Shown one piece after another: positions 54,786 through 64,000 of a DNA stretch of 64,000 nucleotides (positions are counted from its first letter, which is position 1; each line of letters begins with the position of its first letter). The position numbers and the translations under genes were made by a program. The DNA lies in the NCBI RefSeq assembly GCF_005671395.1, contig NZ_CP040428.1, positions 3,286,001 through 3,350,000 of the forward strand, in the 5' to 3' direction. The notes beneath the pieces are model-generated. The model saw only the letters and a list, made by a program, of their open reading frames with translations, was not told the origin of the DNA and did not search any database. Origin of the DNA: Jejubacter calystegiae. Its GTDB lineage: Bacteria; Pseudomonadota; Gammaproteobacteria; Enterobacterales; Enterobacteriaceae.

Positions 54786-55346
54786 TTAATCCGTGAAGGG
54801 GATGATTATCTCGCCGGGTTTCACTTCAATGCCTTTGGCGTATTTCTTCGCCATGGCTTCGCCTTTACTGTTGTCTTCGCGCAAAACGTAGGCCGGTTTC
54901 TGGTTAAAGTAGCTACGCAGCGACTGATTCAGATAGGGAACGATAGTCTGGAGTACCGACTCCATCTTTTTCGGTTCGATGGTCGTGTCCACTACTTCCA
55001 TTTCACGCAGGTAAATAGCGCCCTGTTCCGCATTGAAGAAGGGTTGCGCTTTCAGGGTAAGCTTCATGGTGGCTTTCTGATTACCGAACAGCGAACTCAT
55101 ATCCAACTGGGCATCCCCGGTCAGGGTGACCTTATTGGGTTCTTCACGGCCAATCTGGCTGGCCAGGTTGGTCAGTACGATATGGGCATCGGCCACGCCG
55201 GGCACACCAATATCTTTGGAGAAATCATTGCGCTTCGCCAGCGCCTGGTTAATCTCCTGTTCGCTGATAGTATAAGACGTGAGCTGGTTACATCCTGCCA
55301 GCAGGCCGCCAATCACCAGCGCCGCGGCCATTACAAACTTTTTCAT
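54786..55346 (-). CDS. yceB: Lipoprotein YceB
   Basis: 186-residue lipoprotein (DUF1439) with lipobox LAGC (Cys near 19), same length as E. coli YceB when started at ATG 55346 behind AGAGGA. Contains NQLTSYTISEQEINQALAKRNDF and the C-terminal AKGIEVKPGEIIIPFTD. Function unknown; in E. coli it is followed by grxB, which is missing here. Confidence 0.93.
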   Translation of the reverse strand: MKKFVMAAALVIGGLLAGCNQLTSYTISEQEINQALAKRNDFSKDIGVPGVADAHIVLTNLASQIGREEPNKVTLTGDAQLDMSSLFGNQKATMKLTLKAQPFFNAEQGAIYLREMEVVDTTIEPKKMESVLQTIVPYLNQSLRSYFNQKPAYVLREDNSKGEAMAKKYAKGIEVKPGEIIIPFTD

Positions 55347-55542
55347 AGCATTCCTCTTTTGCATGCCGGATCCTCAGATCCTGACACAAAGCAGCATCCT
55401 GCACCAGCGGGAAGATAACCAGCAGAAAAAACTGAAAACTCCCCGGCGGGCAGAGGACGATGAGGGCTGGCGGATTGATTTGCGTCTGTTTGGCCATCCG
55501 CCATGCACTATAGTAATGGTTAGGCTGGCGAGGAGGGGAAAG

Positions 55543-56403
55543 ATGAACAAAATAGTTCCCTGTCTGTGGCTACAGGAACGGGCGCAGGAGGCGGTCAGTT
55601 TCTGGCTACAGGCGTTTGAAAACGGCCATGAGCGGATGCGTAACTACTACCCGGACGATCGTCATCTCCCCCGGGGAACGGTGATGACCGTCGATTTTAG
55701 TCTCTGGGACTGTGAGCTCCTGGCGCTTAACGGCGATGCGAAAATGCCGTTTTCCCCTGCCCAGTTTCTGCGTGTCGACTGCAGCTCTCGCGAGCGGCTT
55801 GAGCGACTGTGGGCGGCGCTAAGCGAAGGCGGAAGCGAACTGATGGCGCTGGACAGCTACCCGTTCAGCGACTGTTTTGGCTGGCTGGCGGATCCCTTCG
55901 GCCTTAACTGGCAGCTACGGCTGGCGGATCGTGATGAGATTGCGCCCGGAATGATGTTCTGCGATGCGCTATATGGTCGGGGAAATGAGGCGATTGCCGC
56001 CTGGGGAAACGCCCTGGCCCCCTGTGAGAGGGAGGAGGCGATCCTCAATCCGGACGGTACGCTCCAGCAGTCGCGCTTTCTGCTGTGTGGCCAGCCTTTC
56101 CTGTTACAGGAAAACGATCATTCCCACGATTTTGTGCTGTCCAGCGCCTTTTCGCTGTGCGTCTGGTGTGACAGCCAGAATGAGATCGACAGGCTGTGGC
56201 GGATTCTGGGCGAGGGGGGACAGGAGATCGCCTGCGGTTGGCTGCGCGATGCCTTCGGTCAGTGTTGGCAGATTCTGCCGCGGGAGCTGCCGATGCTGCT
56301 GGACGGGCGCCAGCAGCATAAAGCGTATCAGGTGATGCAAGCGCTGTACCCGATGAAGAAGATCGATCTTCAGCAACTGCACGATGCCTGGTTGAACGCC
56401 TGA
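55543..56403 (+). CDS. Tandem VOC/PhnB-like protein
   Basis: 286-residue protein with two vicinal-oxygen-chelate (glyoxalase-like, PhnB/YjdN-type) modules. The first (about 1-125) contains PCLWLQERAQEAVSFWLQAF and ends in the DPFGLNWQLRL signature; the second (about 135-265) repeats the plan with DAFGQCWQILP. Such proteins often act in antibiotic or demethylmenaquinone-type chemistry, but I cannot name the substrate. ATG 55543 follows AGGAGG; the frame is open further upstream. It stands where E. coli has grxB-mdtH. Confidence 0.75.
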   Translation: MNKIVPCLWLQERAQEAVSFWLQAFENGHERMRNYYPDDRHLPRGTVMTVDFSLWDCELLALNGDAKMPFSPAQFLRVDCSSRERLERLWAALSEGGSELMALDSYPFSDCFGWLADPFGLNWQLRLADRDEIAPGMMFCDALYGRGNEAIAAWGNALAPCEREEAILNPDGTLQQSRFLLCGQPFLLQENDHSHDFVLSSAFSLCVWCDSQNEIDRLWRILGEGGQEIACGWLRDAFGQCWQILPRELPMLLDGRQQHKAYQVMQALYPMKKIDLQQLHDAWLNA

Positions 56404-56538
56404 ATGACGCAAAGGGAGAGCGAACGCAAAAAAGGGCATGTTGCTGTTTTCACGCGGGTTACCGGACGTTTATAGTAAGAGAATCTGAGCCGGATGACCA
56501 AAGCGACGAACATAAGAGATAAGGAGACAGGGAATAAG

Positions 56539-57123
56539 ATGTTTGGCTACCGTAGTCATGTCCCGAAAGCGCGACTCACGACAGAGCGTCTGGTTGTGCG
56601 GCTGGTCCATGCCAGAGACGCATGGCGACTGGCCGACTATTACGCGGAAAATCGCCAGTTTCTTAAGCCCTGGGAGCCGGTGCGCGATGAAAGTCACTGT
56701 TATCCTTCAGGCTGGCAGCCGCGTTTGGCGATGATCGAAGAGCTGCACCGTCAGGGCAGCGCCTTCTATTTTGCCCTGCTGGATCCCGACGAACATGAGA
56801 TCCGCGGCGTGGCTAACTTCTCTAATGTGGTGCGCGGCTCGTTCCATGCCTGCTATCTGGGCTATTCGCTGGGTGAGAAATGGCAGGGGCAGGGGATCAT
56901 GTTCGAGGCGCTGACCTCCGCCATTCGTTATATGCAGCGCACCCAGCATATTCATCGTATTATGGCTAACTACATGCCTCACAATCAGCGCAGTGGCGCG
57001 CTGCTCGCCCGGTTGGGATTCAAAAAAGAGGGCTATGCCCACGACTATCTGTTGATTAACGGCGTCTGGCGCGATCACGTGCTAACGGCGCTGACGACCC
57101 CATCATGGGTCCCCGGCCGCTAA
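56539..57123 (+). CDS. rimJ: Ribosomal protein S5 alanine N-acetyltransferase RimJ
   Basis: 194-residue GNAT acetyltransferase, same length as E. coli RimJ from the ATG 56539 (AAGGAGACAGG ribosome site). Acetylates the N-terminal Ala of ribosomal protein S5. Core: [33 protein letters not shown] (acetyl-CoA loop) and [13 protein letters not shown]. Cotranscribed with yceH and mviM. Confidence 0.95.
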   Translation: MFGYRSHVPKARLTTERLVVRLVHARDAWRLADYYAENRQFLKPWEPVRDESHCYPSGWQPRLAMIEELHRQGSAFYFALLDPDEHEIRGVANFSNVVRGSFHACYLGYSLGEKWQGQGIMFEALTSAIRYMQRTQHIHRIMANYMPHNQRSGALLARLGFKKEGYAHDYLLINGVWRDHVLTALTTPSWVPGR

Positions 57124-57144
57124 AGCTTGCTCAAAGGAGAGAAG

Positions 57145-57792
57145 ATGAAGTATCAGTTCAGCCCGCTTCAGGCCCGTCTGATTGGCTGCCTGTTGGAAAA
57201 GCAGGTCACCACCCCGGATCAATACCCTATGTCCCTTAATGGCGTTGTCGTTGCCTGTAATCAGAAAACCAACCGCGATCCGGTGATGAACCTTTCCAAC
57301 ATTGACGTCCAGGAGACCCTGGATGAGCTGGTCAAACGCCACTACGTCAGCACCCAAAGCGGTTTCGGCAGTCGGGTGACCAAATATGAGCAGCGTTTTT
57401 GCAATTCGGCCTTTGGCGATCTGAAACTTTCCACGGCGGAGGTGGCGCTGGTGACGACGCTGTTGCTGCGCGGCGCTCAGACGCCGGGTGAGCTGCGTAG
57501 CCGCTGTGCCCGAATGCATGAGTTCACCGATATGACGGAACTGGAAAATACCCTGGAAAGACTGGCTCAGCGCGATGACGGCCCCTTTGTGGCACGTTTG
57601 CCCCGGGAGGCGGGCAAACGCGAAAGCCGCTATATGCATCTGTTCTGCGGTGAAGTGGCGGCAGCGGAGCCGGAAATCGCTGAACCGCAGGCCAGTGCTC
57701 CTGGTCTGACGCAGCGTGTGGAACAGCTGGAGCAGGAAGTGGCGGAGCTTAAAGCGCGTCTCGATTCTCTGCTGGCGCACCTGGGAGACTAA
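57145..57792 (+). CDS. yceH: DUF480 protein YceH
   Basis: 215-residue winged-helix-like DUF480 protein, same length as E. coli YceH from the ATG 57145 (AAAGGAGAG ribosome site). Starts [23 protein letters not shown] and ends in a short coiled coil ([24 protein letters not shown]). Function unknown. 21 bases after rimJ and 3 before mviM. Confidence 0.94.
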   Translation: MKYQFSPLQARLIGCLLEKQVTTPDQYPMSLNGVVVACNQKTNRDPVMNLSNIDVQETLDELVKRHYVSTQSGFGSRVTKYEQRFCNSAFGDLKLSTAEVALVTTLLLRGAQTPGELRSRCARMHEFTDMTELENTLERLAQRDDGPFVARLPREAGKRESRYMHLFCGEVAAAEPEIAEPQASAPGLTQRVEQLEQEVAELKARLDSLLAHLGD

Positions 57793-57795
57793 GCG

Positions 57796-58719
57796 ATGAG
57801 GCAGCTACGTATTGGGGTGGTGGGGCTGGGGAGCATCGCGCAAAAGGCCTGGCTGCCGGTGCTGGCCGCCGCCAGTGACTGGCAACTGGTGGGGGCGTTT
57901 TCGCCCACCCGCGAACGGGCGCTACCGGTTTGCCAGACGTATCGTATCGACTATTTCTCATCGCTGGCGGCGCTGGCTGCGCAGTGCGATGCGGTCTTTG
58001 TTCACAGCGCTACCGCCAGCCATTACGCGGTGGTCAGCGAACTGCTCAGCGCCGGAGTCCACGTCTGCGTGGATAAACCGCTGGCGGAAAATCTGCGCGA
58101 TGCCGAAAAGCTGGTGGCGCAGGCCAGCCAGCAGCGGCTGTCGCTGATGGTCGGCTTCAACCGTCGCTTTGCGCCGCGCTACCAGGCGCTGAAGGCGACA
58201 ACCGGCGAACGGGCCTCGTTGCGCATGGATAAACATCGTGCCGACAGCATCGGCCCCGGCGATCTGCGCTTTACCCTGCTCGATGACTATCTGCATCTGG
58301 TGGATACCGCTTTGTGGCTGGCCGGGGGGGATGCCAGGCTATCCAGCGGTGCTATCTGTACCAATGATGAAGGGCAGATGCTGTGGGCCGAGCATCACTT
58401 CCAGCGTTCTCAACTCCAGGTCACCACCTGCATGCATCGCCGGGCTGGTAGCCAGCGCGAGCAGGTACAGATGGTGACCGACGGCGGTTGGCTTGAGGTA
58501 ACCGATATGCGCGAGTGGCGTGAAGAGCGGGGCGCAGGCGTAGTGACCCTGCCGGTGCCTGGCTGGCAGAGTACCCTTGAGCAACGCGGTTTTGCGGGCT
58601 GCGCCCGCCATTTTATCGATTGTGTGGCAAATCAGACGGTTCCGGAAACCTCGGGCGAAGAGGCGTTACGTGCCCAGCGCGTGGTGGAGCAGCTGTGGCG
58701 CGAGGCCGTCAGCGAATAA
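57796..58719 (+). CDS. mviM: Gfo/Idh/MocA-family oxidoreductase MviM
   Basis: 307-residue NAD(P)-dependent oxidoreductase-like protein, same length as E. coli MviM. Rossmann motif GVVGLGSIAQKAW near residue 8, the VDKPLAENLRDAEKLV block (about 94-109) with the conserved Lys, and GFNRRFAPRY. Substrate unknown. Linked with murJ in the genome order. Confidence 0.94.
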   Translation: MRQLRIGVVGLGSIAQKAWLPVLAAASDWQLVGAFSPTRERALPVCQTYRIDYFSSLAALAAQCDAVFVHSATASHYAVVSELLSAGVHVCVDKPLAENLRDAEKLVAQASQQRLSLMVGFNRRFAPRYQALKATTGERASLRMDKHRADSIGPGDLRFTLLDDYLHLVDTALWLAGGDARLSSGAICTNDEGQMLWAEHHFQRSQLQVTTCMHRRAGSQREQVQMVTDGGWLEVTDMREWREERGAGVVTLPVPGWQSTLEQRGFAGCARHFIDCVANQTVPETSGEEALRAQRVVEQLWREAVSE

Positions 58720-58834
58720 CCAACGGTAACAACTCCCGGTAGTAATTCATTTTAGCTCGGGTAGACTAAGCGCTTCCTAATCAGACCGGCGCCTGTATTA
58801 CAGGCGCCCGCGTTGTCTATGGAACAAGGGATCC

Positions 58835-60370
58835 ATGAATTTATTAAAATCGCTGGCGGCAGTCAGCTCTATGACCATGTTTTCACGCGTGCTGGGTTTT
58901 GCACGCGATGCCATTGTGGCGCGCGCCTTTGGCGCAGGGATGGCGACAGACGCCTTCTTTGTGGCGTTTAAACTTCCCAACCTGTTACGGCGGATCTTTG
59001 CCGAAGGGGCCTTCTCCCAGGCCTTTGTGCCTATCCTTGCGGAATACAAGAGCAAAGAGGGTGAAGAGGCGACCCGGCTGTTTATCGCCTATGTCTCCGG
59101 GCTGTTGACCCTGGCGTTGGCGGTGGTCACCATCGCCGGAATGCTGGCGGCGCCCTGGGTGATTATGATTACGGCGCCGGGCTTTGCCGATACGGCGGAT
59201 AAATTTAACCTCACCAGCCAGCTGCTGCGGATTACCTTTCCTTATATCCTGTTGATCTCGCTGGCATCGCTGGTGGGGGCCATTCTCAATACCTGGAACC
59301 GCTTTTCGGTGCCGGCCTTTGCTCCCACGCTGCTGAATATCAGCATGATTGGTTTTGCGCTGTTTGCCGCGCCTTACTTTAATCCTCCGGTACTGGCATT
59401 GGGCTGGGCGGTCACCGTCGGCGGTGTGCTACAGCTGTTTTACCAGCTGCCACATCTGAAAAAAATTGGCATGCTGGTGCTGCCGCGCGTGAGCTTTAAA
59501 AACGCCGGGGCGCTGCGGGTGGTGAAACAGATGGGGCCCGCAATCCTCGGCGTTTCGGTCAGCCAGATCTCGCTTATTATCAACACCATTTTCGCTTCGT
59601 TTCTGGTCTCCGGTTCGGTCTCCTGGATGTACTATGCCGATCGCCTGATGGAGTTTCCTTCCGGCGTGCTGGGCGTGGCATTGGGCACCATTCTGCTGCC
59701 GTCGCTCTCGAAAAGCTTCGCCAGCGGTAATCATGATGAATACTGCCGCCTGATGGACTGGGGGCTGCGTCTCTGTTTTCTGCTGGCGCTGCCCAGTGCC
59801 GTGGCGCTTGGCGTGCTGGCTAAACCGCTGACCGTATCGCTGTTTCAGTACGGTAAATTCAGCGCCTTCGATGCCGCGATGACCCAGAGGGCGCTGGTGG
59901 CCTATGCGGTAGGCTTGATGGGGTTGATCGTGGTGAAGGTGCTGGCGCCGGGCTTCTATTCGCGCCAGGACATTAAAACCCCGGTGAAGATTGCGATTGT
60001 GACCCTGATTATGACCCAACTGATGAACCTGGCGTTTATCGGCCCGTTGAAGCATGCCGGTCTGGCGCTCTCTATCGGTCTGGCGGCTTGTCTGAACGCC
60101 AGCCTGCTTTACTGGCAGTTGCGTAAACAGGATATTTTCACGCCACAGCCGGGCTGGATGCGTTTCCTGGTGCGTCTGGTGATTGCTGTGGTGGTGATGG
60201 CGGCGGCGCTGGTAGGGATGCTGTATGTGATGCCGGAGTGGTCGCAGGGGGGCATGCCGTATCGACTGGCGCGTCTGATGGCGGTGGTGCTGGTGGGGGT
60301 TGTGGCTTACTTCGCCACGCTGGCGCTGCTGGGCTTCCGGCCCCGGGATTTTGCCCGCCGTACCGCATAA
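58835..60370 (+). CDS. murJ: Lipid II flippase MurJ
   Basis: 511-residue MATE-like MOP-superfamily membrane protein that flips lipid II for peptidoglycan synthesis, same length as E. coli MurJ (MviN). Fourteen hydrophobic segments; [17 protein letters not shown] (about 19-35) and the loop [15 protein letters not shown] (about 51-65) are the hallmark regions. Followed by a strong terminator. In E. coli the flagellar flg genes follow; here they do not. Confidence 0.96.
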   Translation: MNLLKSLAAVSSMTMFSRVLGFARDAIVARAFGAGMATDAFFVAFKLPNLLRRIFAEGAFSQAFVPILAEYKSKEGEEATRLFIAYVSGLLTLALAVVTIAGMLAAPWVIMITAPGFADTADKFNLTSQLLRITFPYILLISLASLVGAILNTWNRFSVPAFAPTLLNISMIGFALFAAPYFNPPVLALGWAVTVGGVLQLFYQLPHLKKIGMLVLPRVSFKNAGALRVVKQMGPAILGVSVSQISLIINTIFASFLVSGSVSWMYYADRLMEFPSGVLGVALGTILLPSLSKSFASGNHDEYCRLMDWGLRLCFLLALPSAVALGVLAKPLTVSLFQYGKFSAFDAAMTQRALVAYAVGLMGLIVVKVLAPGFYSRQDIKTPVKIAIVTLIMTQLMNLAFIGPLKHAGLALSIGLAACLNASLLYWQLRKQDIFTPQPGWMRFLVRLVIAVVVMAAALVGMLYVMPEWSQGGMPYRLARLMAVVLVGVVAYFATLALLGFRPRDFARRTA

Positions 60371-60390
60371 CGCGAATTTCACTAATCGGA

Positions 60391-60421
60391 CCCGGTCAGC
60401 TTGTGCTGACCGGGTTTTTTT
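60391..60421 (+). terminator. Terminator after murJ
   Basis: 10-bp stem CCCGGTCAGC/GCTGACCGGG with a 4-base loop and a T7 run, 21 bases after the murJ stop. Confidence 0.92.
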
Positions 60422-60770
60422 ATCTCTGGCGATCCTGCAGGGAGAAAAATAGTGGAACTGGCGCAGGGTAGGGCTGGGGGAAAAACGAAATGAGGAGCCT
60501 GGTGATGCGATAAATAAAGCGATCACACCAGGCTGTTTCTTAGTGCCAATAAAAAAGGTTCATCGCGGATTAGCGGGAAGATGACGTTACCGGCGGTTAG
60601 CCCATTTGTCTTGATGAATATGTAGCGCAGGAGAAGGTTCCGTTCACTGGCTGTGAATCACCAGAGAAGTAGTGACTCAAAGTGAACGGAACAGCCCACC
60701 ACATCATCATATTCTGCCGGTTTTTAGCTTCCGTTTTCAAACATTCCATGCTAAAGCGCGATGAACCATA
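60422..60770. other. Gene-free gap where the flagellar flg operon lies in E. coli
   Basis: 349 bases between the murJ terminator and the rne terminator, without an intact gene. An inverted repeat at 60496-60544 (AGCCTGGTG with CACCAGGCT) and the palindromic element at 60617-60722 lie here. No remnant of flgN, flgM or flgA-L is recognisable. Confidence 0.7.
60617..60722. mobile_element. Palindromic repeat element (MITE-like), copy near rne
   Basis: Arms GAATATG ... GTTCCGTTCACT and AGTGAACGGAAC ... CATATTC are imperfect inverted repeats; the core 60636-60691 has perfect 12-base ends (GTTCCGTTCACT/AGTGAACGGAAC). Related copies are at 44702-44757 and 44866-44985. No reading frame inside. Miniature element or REP-like unit; mobility is inferred. 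Confidence 0.65.
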
Positions 60771-60799
60771 AAAAAGCCGACCCATAAGGGTCGGCTTTT
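60771..60799 (-). terminator. Terminator of rne
   Basis: Palindrome AAAAAGCCGACCC-ATAA-GGGTCGGCTTTT. On the minus strand the T run follows the stem; the rne stop lies upstream at 60817. Confidence 0.88.
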
Positions 60800-60816
60800 A
60801 TCGGCTAAGGCCAGGC

Positions 60817-63800
60817 TTACTGCTGCGGTTTACCCGCCGGGGCGGTAGCCTGATGGGTAGCGCTATGGCCACCCGCAGAGCCCTTACCGCTAAAGTTAAA
60901 GGCTGGACGCACCCAGTCGCTGTGACGCGGCGGCTCTGGCACCCAGGTCGGGGCCGGTGCGCGGCTCATTGGAGCGCTGGCGTGACGGCTTGCCGTCTCC
61001 TCTACCGATGTGGCGACAGGCTGTGAGGCTACCTGAACCTCTGGTTCTGCCTGAACTTCCGGCGCCGGCTCGGCGGTTTCCTCAACCTGCGGCTGCGGTT
61101 CTGCCTGCGGCTGCTCTTCAACCGGAGACTGCGGTTCGACAACGGCTTCCGGCAGCTCTTCAACCTGAGGCTGCTCTTCAGCCTCGGCCTGAGCGATAAC
61201 TTCAGACGGCTCGACGATTTCCGGCTGCGGCTCTGCAACCGGCGCAGGCACTTCGTCCTGACGCGGTACGATCTTCGCAGGTTTACCACCCGCCGTCATC
61301 GGCGGCTCGTGTTCTTCAGCCGGAATAGCCTCTTCGGCAATCCGCTCAGCGGTCGCTTCATCGCGTTCGGCAATCAGCTGCGGCGCTTCGTCCACCGGGG
61401 TAGCGATCGCTTCCGGATGCTCGGTCTTCACGATCGGCTGCTCTGGTACGACAGCCTGCGGCTGCGCATCGGTTTCGCTCTGCGGATGAACCGGCGGGAT
61501 AATCGGCTGATCGGAATGGGTATGCTGTTCCGGCAGCTCCTGCTCCTGAGCGCGGTTCACCGGATAGCTGATCCATACCTTACCGGATGCCAGCTCCGGA
61601 GAAGCGCAGCCTGTGGCGATCGGCATCGGCGACTGGCTCGGGTAACGTTCGTCACGATAACGGCGACGACGCTGGCCGCTAACCCGCAGATGACGCGGAG
61701 AACGACGAGAACGACGCGGCATACCTGCGTTATTCTCGTTGCGGCCGTCGGTATTTTCCTCACCCGCCTCACTGCGCTGCTCTTCCGGTTTTTCAGCCGC
61801 TTTCGCGGTTTCGCCTTCGACAACGGCCGGCAACGGAATAGTCGCAACTTCGGTGCCAGACTGGGTGTCATTCGCCATGGCGATGTCTTCGGCGCCATCG
61901 GTGATACGGACCTTCTGGCTCAGCTGGCGCTGTTTACGACGCGGCATCACCTGCACGCGCTCTTCCTTACGCTCTTCGCTGGTGGCGTCGCTGACCGTTT
62001 CGGCCTGCTTTTCCACCTGCTGCTCTACGACTTTGGCTTCCTGCTGGGTCTGACGCTTCTCGTCGTTGTTACGGCGACGGTTGCGTTCGCGACGCGGCTC
62101 GCGGTTCTTCTCGCCTTCACCGGCATCTGCCGCAGTCTGCGTCTTCTGGGTATCGGCATTCTGCTGCTGCGCCTGACGGCGATTACGGCGGTTTTCCTCG
62201 CGATTTTCACGATTGTCGCGGTTGTCGCGAGCTTCGCGGTTATCACGATCGCGGCTGTCACGATTGCCGCGCTCGTTACGATCGCCCCGGTCGCGGCGAT
62301 TGTTGTTCTGACGGCGGTTATTGTTACGGCGATCCGGACGGCCTTCGGATTTCTTCGGCGCTTCCTCGACCTGTTGGGCCGGGGTTTCCGCTTCCGGCTC
62401 ACCGGCGAAGACTTTCTTCAGGGCGCCGAACAGACGGCTAACCAGACCCGGCGTGGCGACAGCGGCGGCAGCCGTGGCCTGAGGCTGGATAGGCGCGGCA
62501 GTCGGGGCCGGCTCGCTCGGCAGAGGCGGTACCTCCGGCATCACAAACGCGGCCAGCGCAGGTTGCTCAGGGGCGCGTCGCTCCGGGAAATCATCGGCGG
62601 ACGGCATGGCCATCTCTTCTTCATGCAGCTTGGGCAGCTTGTAGCTCAGCGTATTGGTCTCTTCGCCGCTGCGTACCCGCAGTACCGAGTAGTGCGGGGT
62701 CTGCATCTGATCGCTCGGAACGATGACGCAGCGCACGCCGCCCTGACGTTTTTCGATAGCGTGAACCGCTTCGCGTTTTTCATTAAGCAGATAAGAGGCG
62801 ATGGGCACCGGAACGATGGCGTGCACCTCTTTCGTGTTCTCCTTCAGCGCCTCTTCTTCGATCAGACGCAGGATGGAGAGCGACAGTGATTCGTTGTCAC
62901 GGATGGTGCCGGTACCGCTACAGCGTGGGCACACATGGTGACTGGACTCGCCCAGGGAAGGGCTAAGACGCTGACGCGACATCTCCAGCAGACCAAAGCG
63001 GGAGATGTGGCTGATCTGAATTCGGGCACGGTCCTGACGCACGGCTTCGCGCAGGCGGTTTTCAACGGCGCGCTGATGGCGTACCGGCGTCATGTCGATA
63101 AAGTCGATAACGATCAGGCCGCCAAGGTCACGCAGACGCAGCTGGCGGGCGATCTCGTCGGCCGCTTCCAGGTTGGTGTTGAAGGCGGTCTCTTCGATAT
63201 CGCCGCCGCGTGTGGCGCGTGCGGAGTTGATATCGATAGCGGTGAGCGCTTCGGTGGTATCGATAACGATAGAGCCGCCGGAAGGCAGACGCACTTCGCG
63301 CTGGAAGGCGGACTCAATCTGGGACTCGATCTGATAATGGCTGAACAGCGGGATTTCGCCGGTATACAGCTTGATTTTGCTGCTGAAATCGGGGCGGCCC
63401 AGCGCGGCGATATGCTGACGCGCCAGCTCCAGCACTTTCGGGTTATCGATCAGAATCTCGCCAATATCCTGGCGCAGATAGTCGCGGAATGCACGCACGA
63501 TAACGTTGCTTTCCTGGTGAATCAGGAAGGGAGCAGGGCGGCTTTCGGCGGCCTTTTTAATCGCTTCCCAGTGCTTAAGGCGAAAGCTTAAGTCCCACTG
63601 CAGCGCTTCGGCGGATTTGCCGACCCCTGCGGTACGAACGATAAGCCCCATGCCGTCCGGCACTTCCAGAGACGCCAGCGCCTCTTTAAGCTCGGTACGG
63701 TCATCGCCTTCGATACGGCGCGAAATGCCGCCAGCGCGAGGGTTGTTCGGCATCAGCACCAGATAGCTGCCCGCCAGGCTGATAAAGGTGGTCAGCGCGG

Positions 63801-64000
63801 CCCCTTTGTTGCCACGCTCTTCTTTATCAATCTGGACGATCACTTCCTGACCTTCACGCAGTACATCCTTAATGTTGGGACGACCATGTGCAGAGTAGTT
63901 GCTGGGGAAGTATTCGCGGGAGATCTCTTTGAGAGGAAGGAAGCCATGACGTTCGGCGCCATAGTCGACGAATGCCGCTTCCAGGCTGGGTTCTATGCGG
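60817..64000 (-). CDS. rne: Ribonuclease E (5' part beyond the window)
   Basis: 3' part of RNase E, the main endonuclease of mRNA decay and the scaffold of the degradosome. Present: the catalytic region with [11 protein letters not shown] and VIDFIDM (the two Asp of the Mg site), the Zn-link CPRCSGTGT, the small domain, and the long disordered C-terminal half with Arg-rich RNA-binding blocks ([36 protein letters not shown]) and a Pro/Glu/Gln-rich tail ending EPPRHSDW and [16 protein letters not shown]. Compared with E. coli, about 47 N-terminal residues lie beyond 64000. The GTG at 63843 is only an internal codon. Confidence 0.95.
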   Translation of the reverse strand, partial: RIEPSLEAAFVDYGAERHGFLPLKEISREYFPSNYSAHGRPNIKDVLREGQEVIVQIDKEERGNKGAALTTFISLAGSYLVLMPNNPRAGGISRRIEGDDRTELKEALASLEVPDGMGLIVRTAGVGKSAEALQWDLSFRLKHWEAIKKAAESRPAPFLIHQESNVIVRAFRDYLRQDIGEILIDNPKVLELARQHIAALGRPDFSSKIKLYTGEIPLFSHYQIESQIESAFQREVRLPSGGSIVIDTTEALTAIDINSARATRGGDIEETAFNTNLEAADEIARQLRLRDLGGLIVIDFIDMTPVRHQRAVENRLREAVRQDRARIQISHISRFGLLEMSRQRLSPSLGESSHHVCPRCSGTGTIRDNESLSLSILRLIEEEALKENTKEVHAIVPVPIASYLLNEKREAVHAIEKRQGGVRCVIVPSDQMQTPHYSVLRVRSGEETNTLSYKLPKLHEEEMAMPSADDFPERRAPEQPALAAFVMPEVPPLPSEPAPTAAPIQPQATAAAAVATPGLVSRLFGALKKVFAGEPEAETPAQQVEEAPKKSEGRPDRRNNNRRQNNNRRDRGDRNERGNRDSRDRDNREARDNRDNRENREENRRNRRQAQQQNADTQKTQTAADAGEGEKNREPRRERNRRRNNDEKRQTQQEAKVVEQQVEKQAETVSDATSEERKEERVQVMPRRKQRQLSQKVRITDGAEDIAMANDTQSGTEVATIPLPAVVEGETAKAAEKPEEQRSEAGEENTDGRNENNAGMPRRSRRSPRHLRVSGQRRRRYRDERYPSQSPMPIATGCASPELASGKVWISYPVNRAQEQELPEQHTHSDQPIIPPVHPQSETDAQPQAVVPEQPIVKTEHPEAIATPVDEAPQLIAERDEATAERIAEEAIPAEEHEPPMTAGGKPAKIVPRQDEVPAPVAEPQPEIVEPSEVIAQAEAEEQPQVEELPEAVVEPQSPVEEQPQAEPQPQVEETAEPAPEVQAEPEVQVASQPVATSVEETASRHASAPMSRAPAPTWVPEPPRHSDWVRPAFNFSGKGSAGGHSATHQATAPAGKPQQ

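Noticed and set aside
60436-60590. Flagellar gene remnant between murJ and rne
   Set aside because: No frame in either strand resembles FlgN, FlgM or FlgA; only repeats are visible.
61309-62889. 526-codon frame opposite the C-terminal half of rne
   Set aside because: Long antisense frames arise from the GC-rich, repetitive codons of the disordered RNase E tail; no ribosome site or family features.

Overview
The window is chromosomal DNA of a member of the Enterobacteriaceae. The right two thirds carries genes and gene order of the Escherichia coli K-12 serX-ghrA-ycdX-ycdY ... ymdB-clsC-opgC-opgGH-yceK-msyB-lpxL-trhO-yceI-yceJ-solA-bssS-dinI-pyrC-yceB-rimJ-yceH-mviM-murJ-rne segment, with high protein similarity as far as I can recall the K-12 proteins. 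It is not E. coli: several K-12 genes are missing from their usual places (curli genes, mdtG, grxB-mdtH and the whole flg operon), and other genes stand there instead. I cannot name the genus from sequence alone.

Region 1 (1-17,700) is visibly AT-richer than the rest and looks acquired. It holds a Tad/Flp pilus operon (flp to tadG, 31-10,983), in which one small gene between tadF and tadG is broken at a run of eight T. A complete alpha-type (CS1/CFA-I-like) chaperone-usher fimbrial operon follows, with three CS1-like pilin proteins, usher, chaperone, a probable tip/minor subunit and a LuxR-type regulator (11,171-17,675). The region ends at a tRNA-Ser(GGA) gene whose 3' end and terminator are duplicated (17,692-17,752 and 17,871-17,932), a typical sign of an island attachment site or of tRNA array rearrangement.

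Region 2 (18,244-36,691) has ghrA, ycdX and ycdY, then a tightly packed 16-gene aryl polyene (APE) pigment cluster, apeC to apeR, whose genes mostly overlap by a few bases. It encodes two acyl carrier proteins, ketosynthases, a ketoreductase, two dehydratases, an acyl-AMP ligase, acyl- and glycosyltransferases, a thioesterase, a LolA-like carrier, an MMPL exporter and a lipoprotein: everything needed to build an aryl-polyene lipid and place it in the outer membrane. No methyltransferase or aromatic ammonia lyase gene is next to it. A Fur-box-preceded TonB-dependent siderophore receptor follows.

Region 3 (36,757-64,000) is the conserved enterobacterial backbone: macrodomain protein YmdB and cardiolipin synthase ClsC, osmoregulated periplasmic glucan synthesis (OpgC, OpgG, OpgH), lipid A acylation (LpxL), tRNA hydroxylation (TrhO), sarcosine/N-methyltryptophan oxidase (SolA), biofilm regulator BssS, SOS protein DinI with a perfect LexA box, dihydroorotase PyrC with a PurR box, RimJ, YceH, MviM, lipid II flippase MurJ and the 3' part of RNase E (rne runs off the right edge). 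It is broken by two repeat-rich gaps (44,544-45,234 and 60,422-60,770) that share a palindromic repeat family, by a frameshifted SymE-like gene, and by a ProP-like transporter with a highly structured leader. Overall the window is rich in surface functions: two pili, a surface polyene lipid, periplasmic glucans and lipid A.
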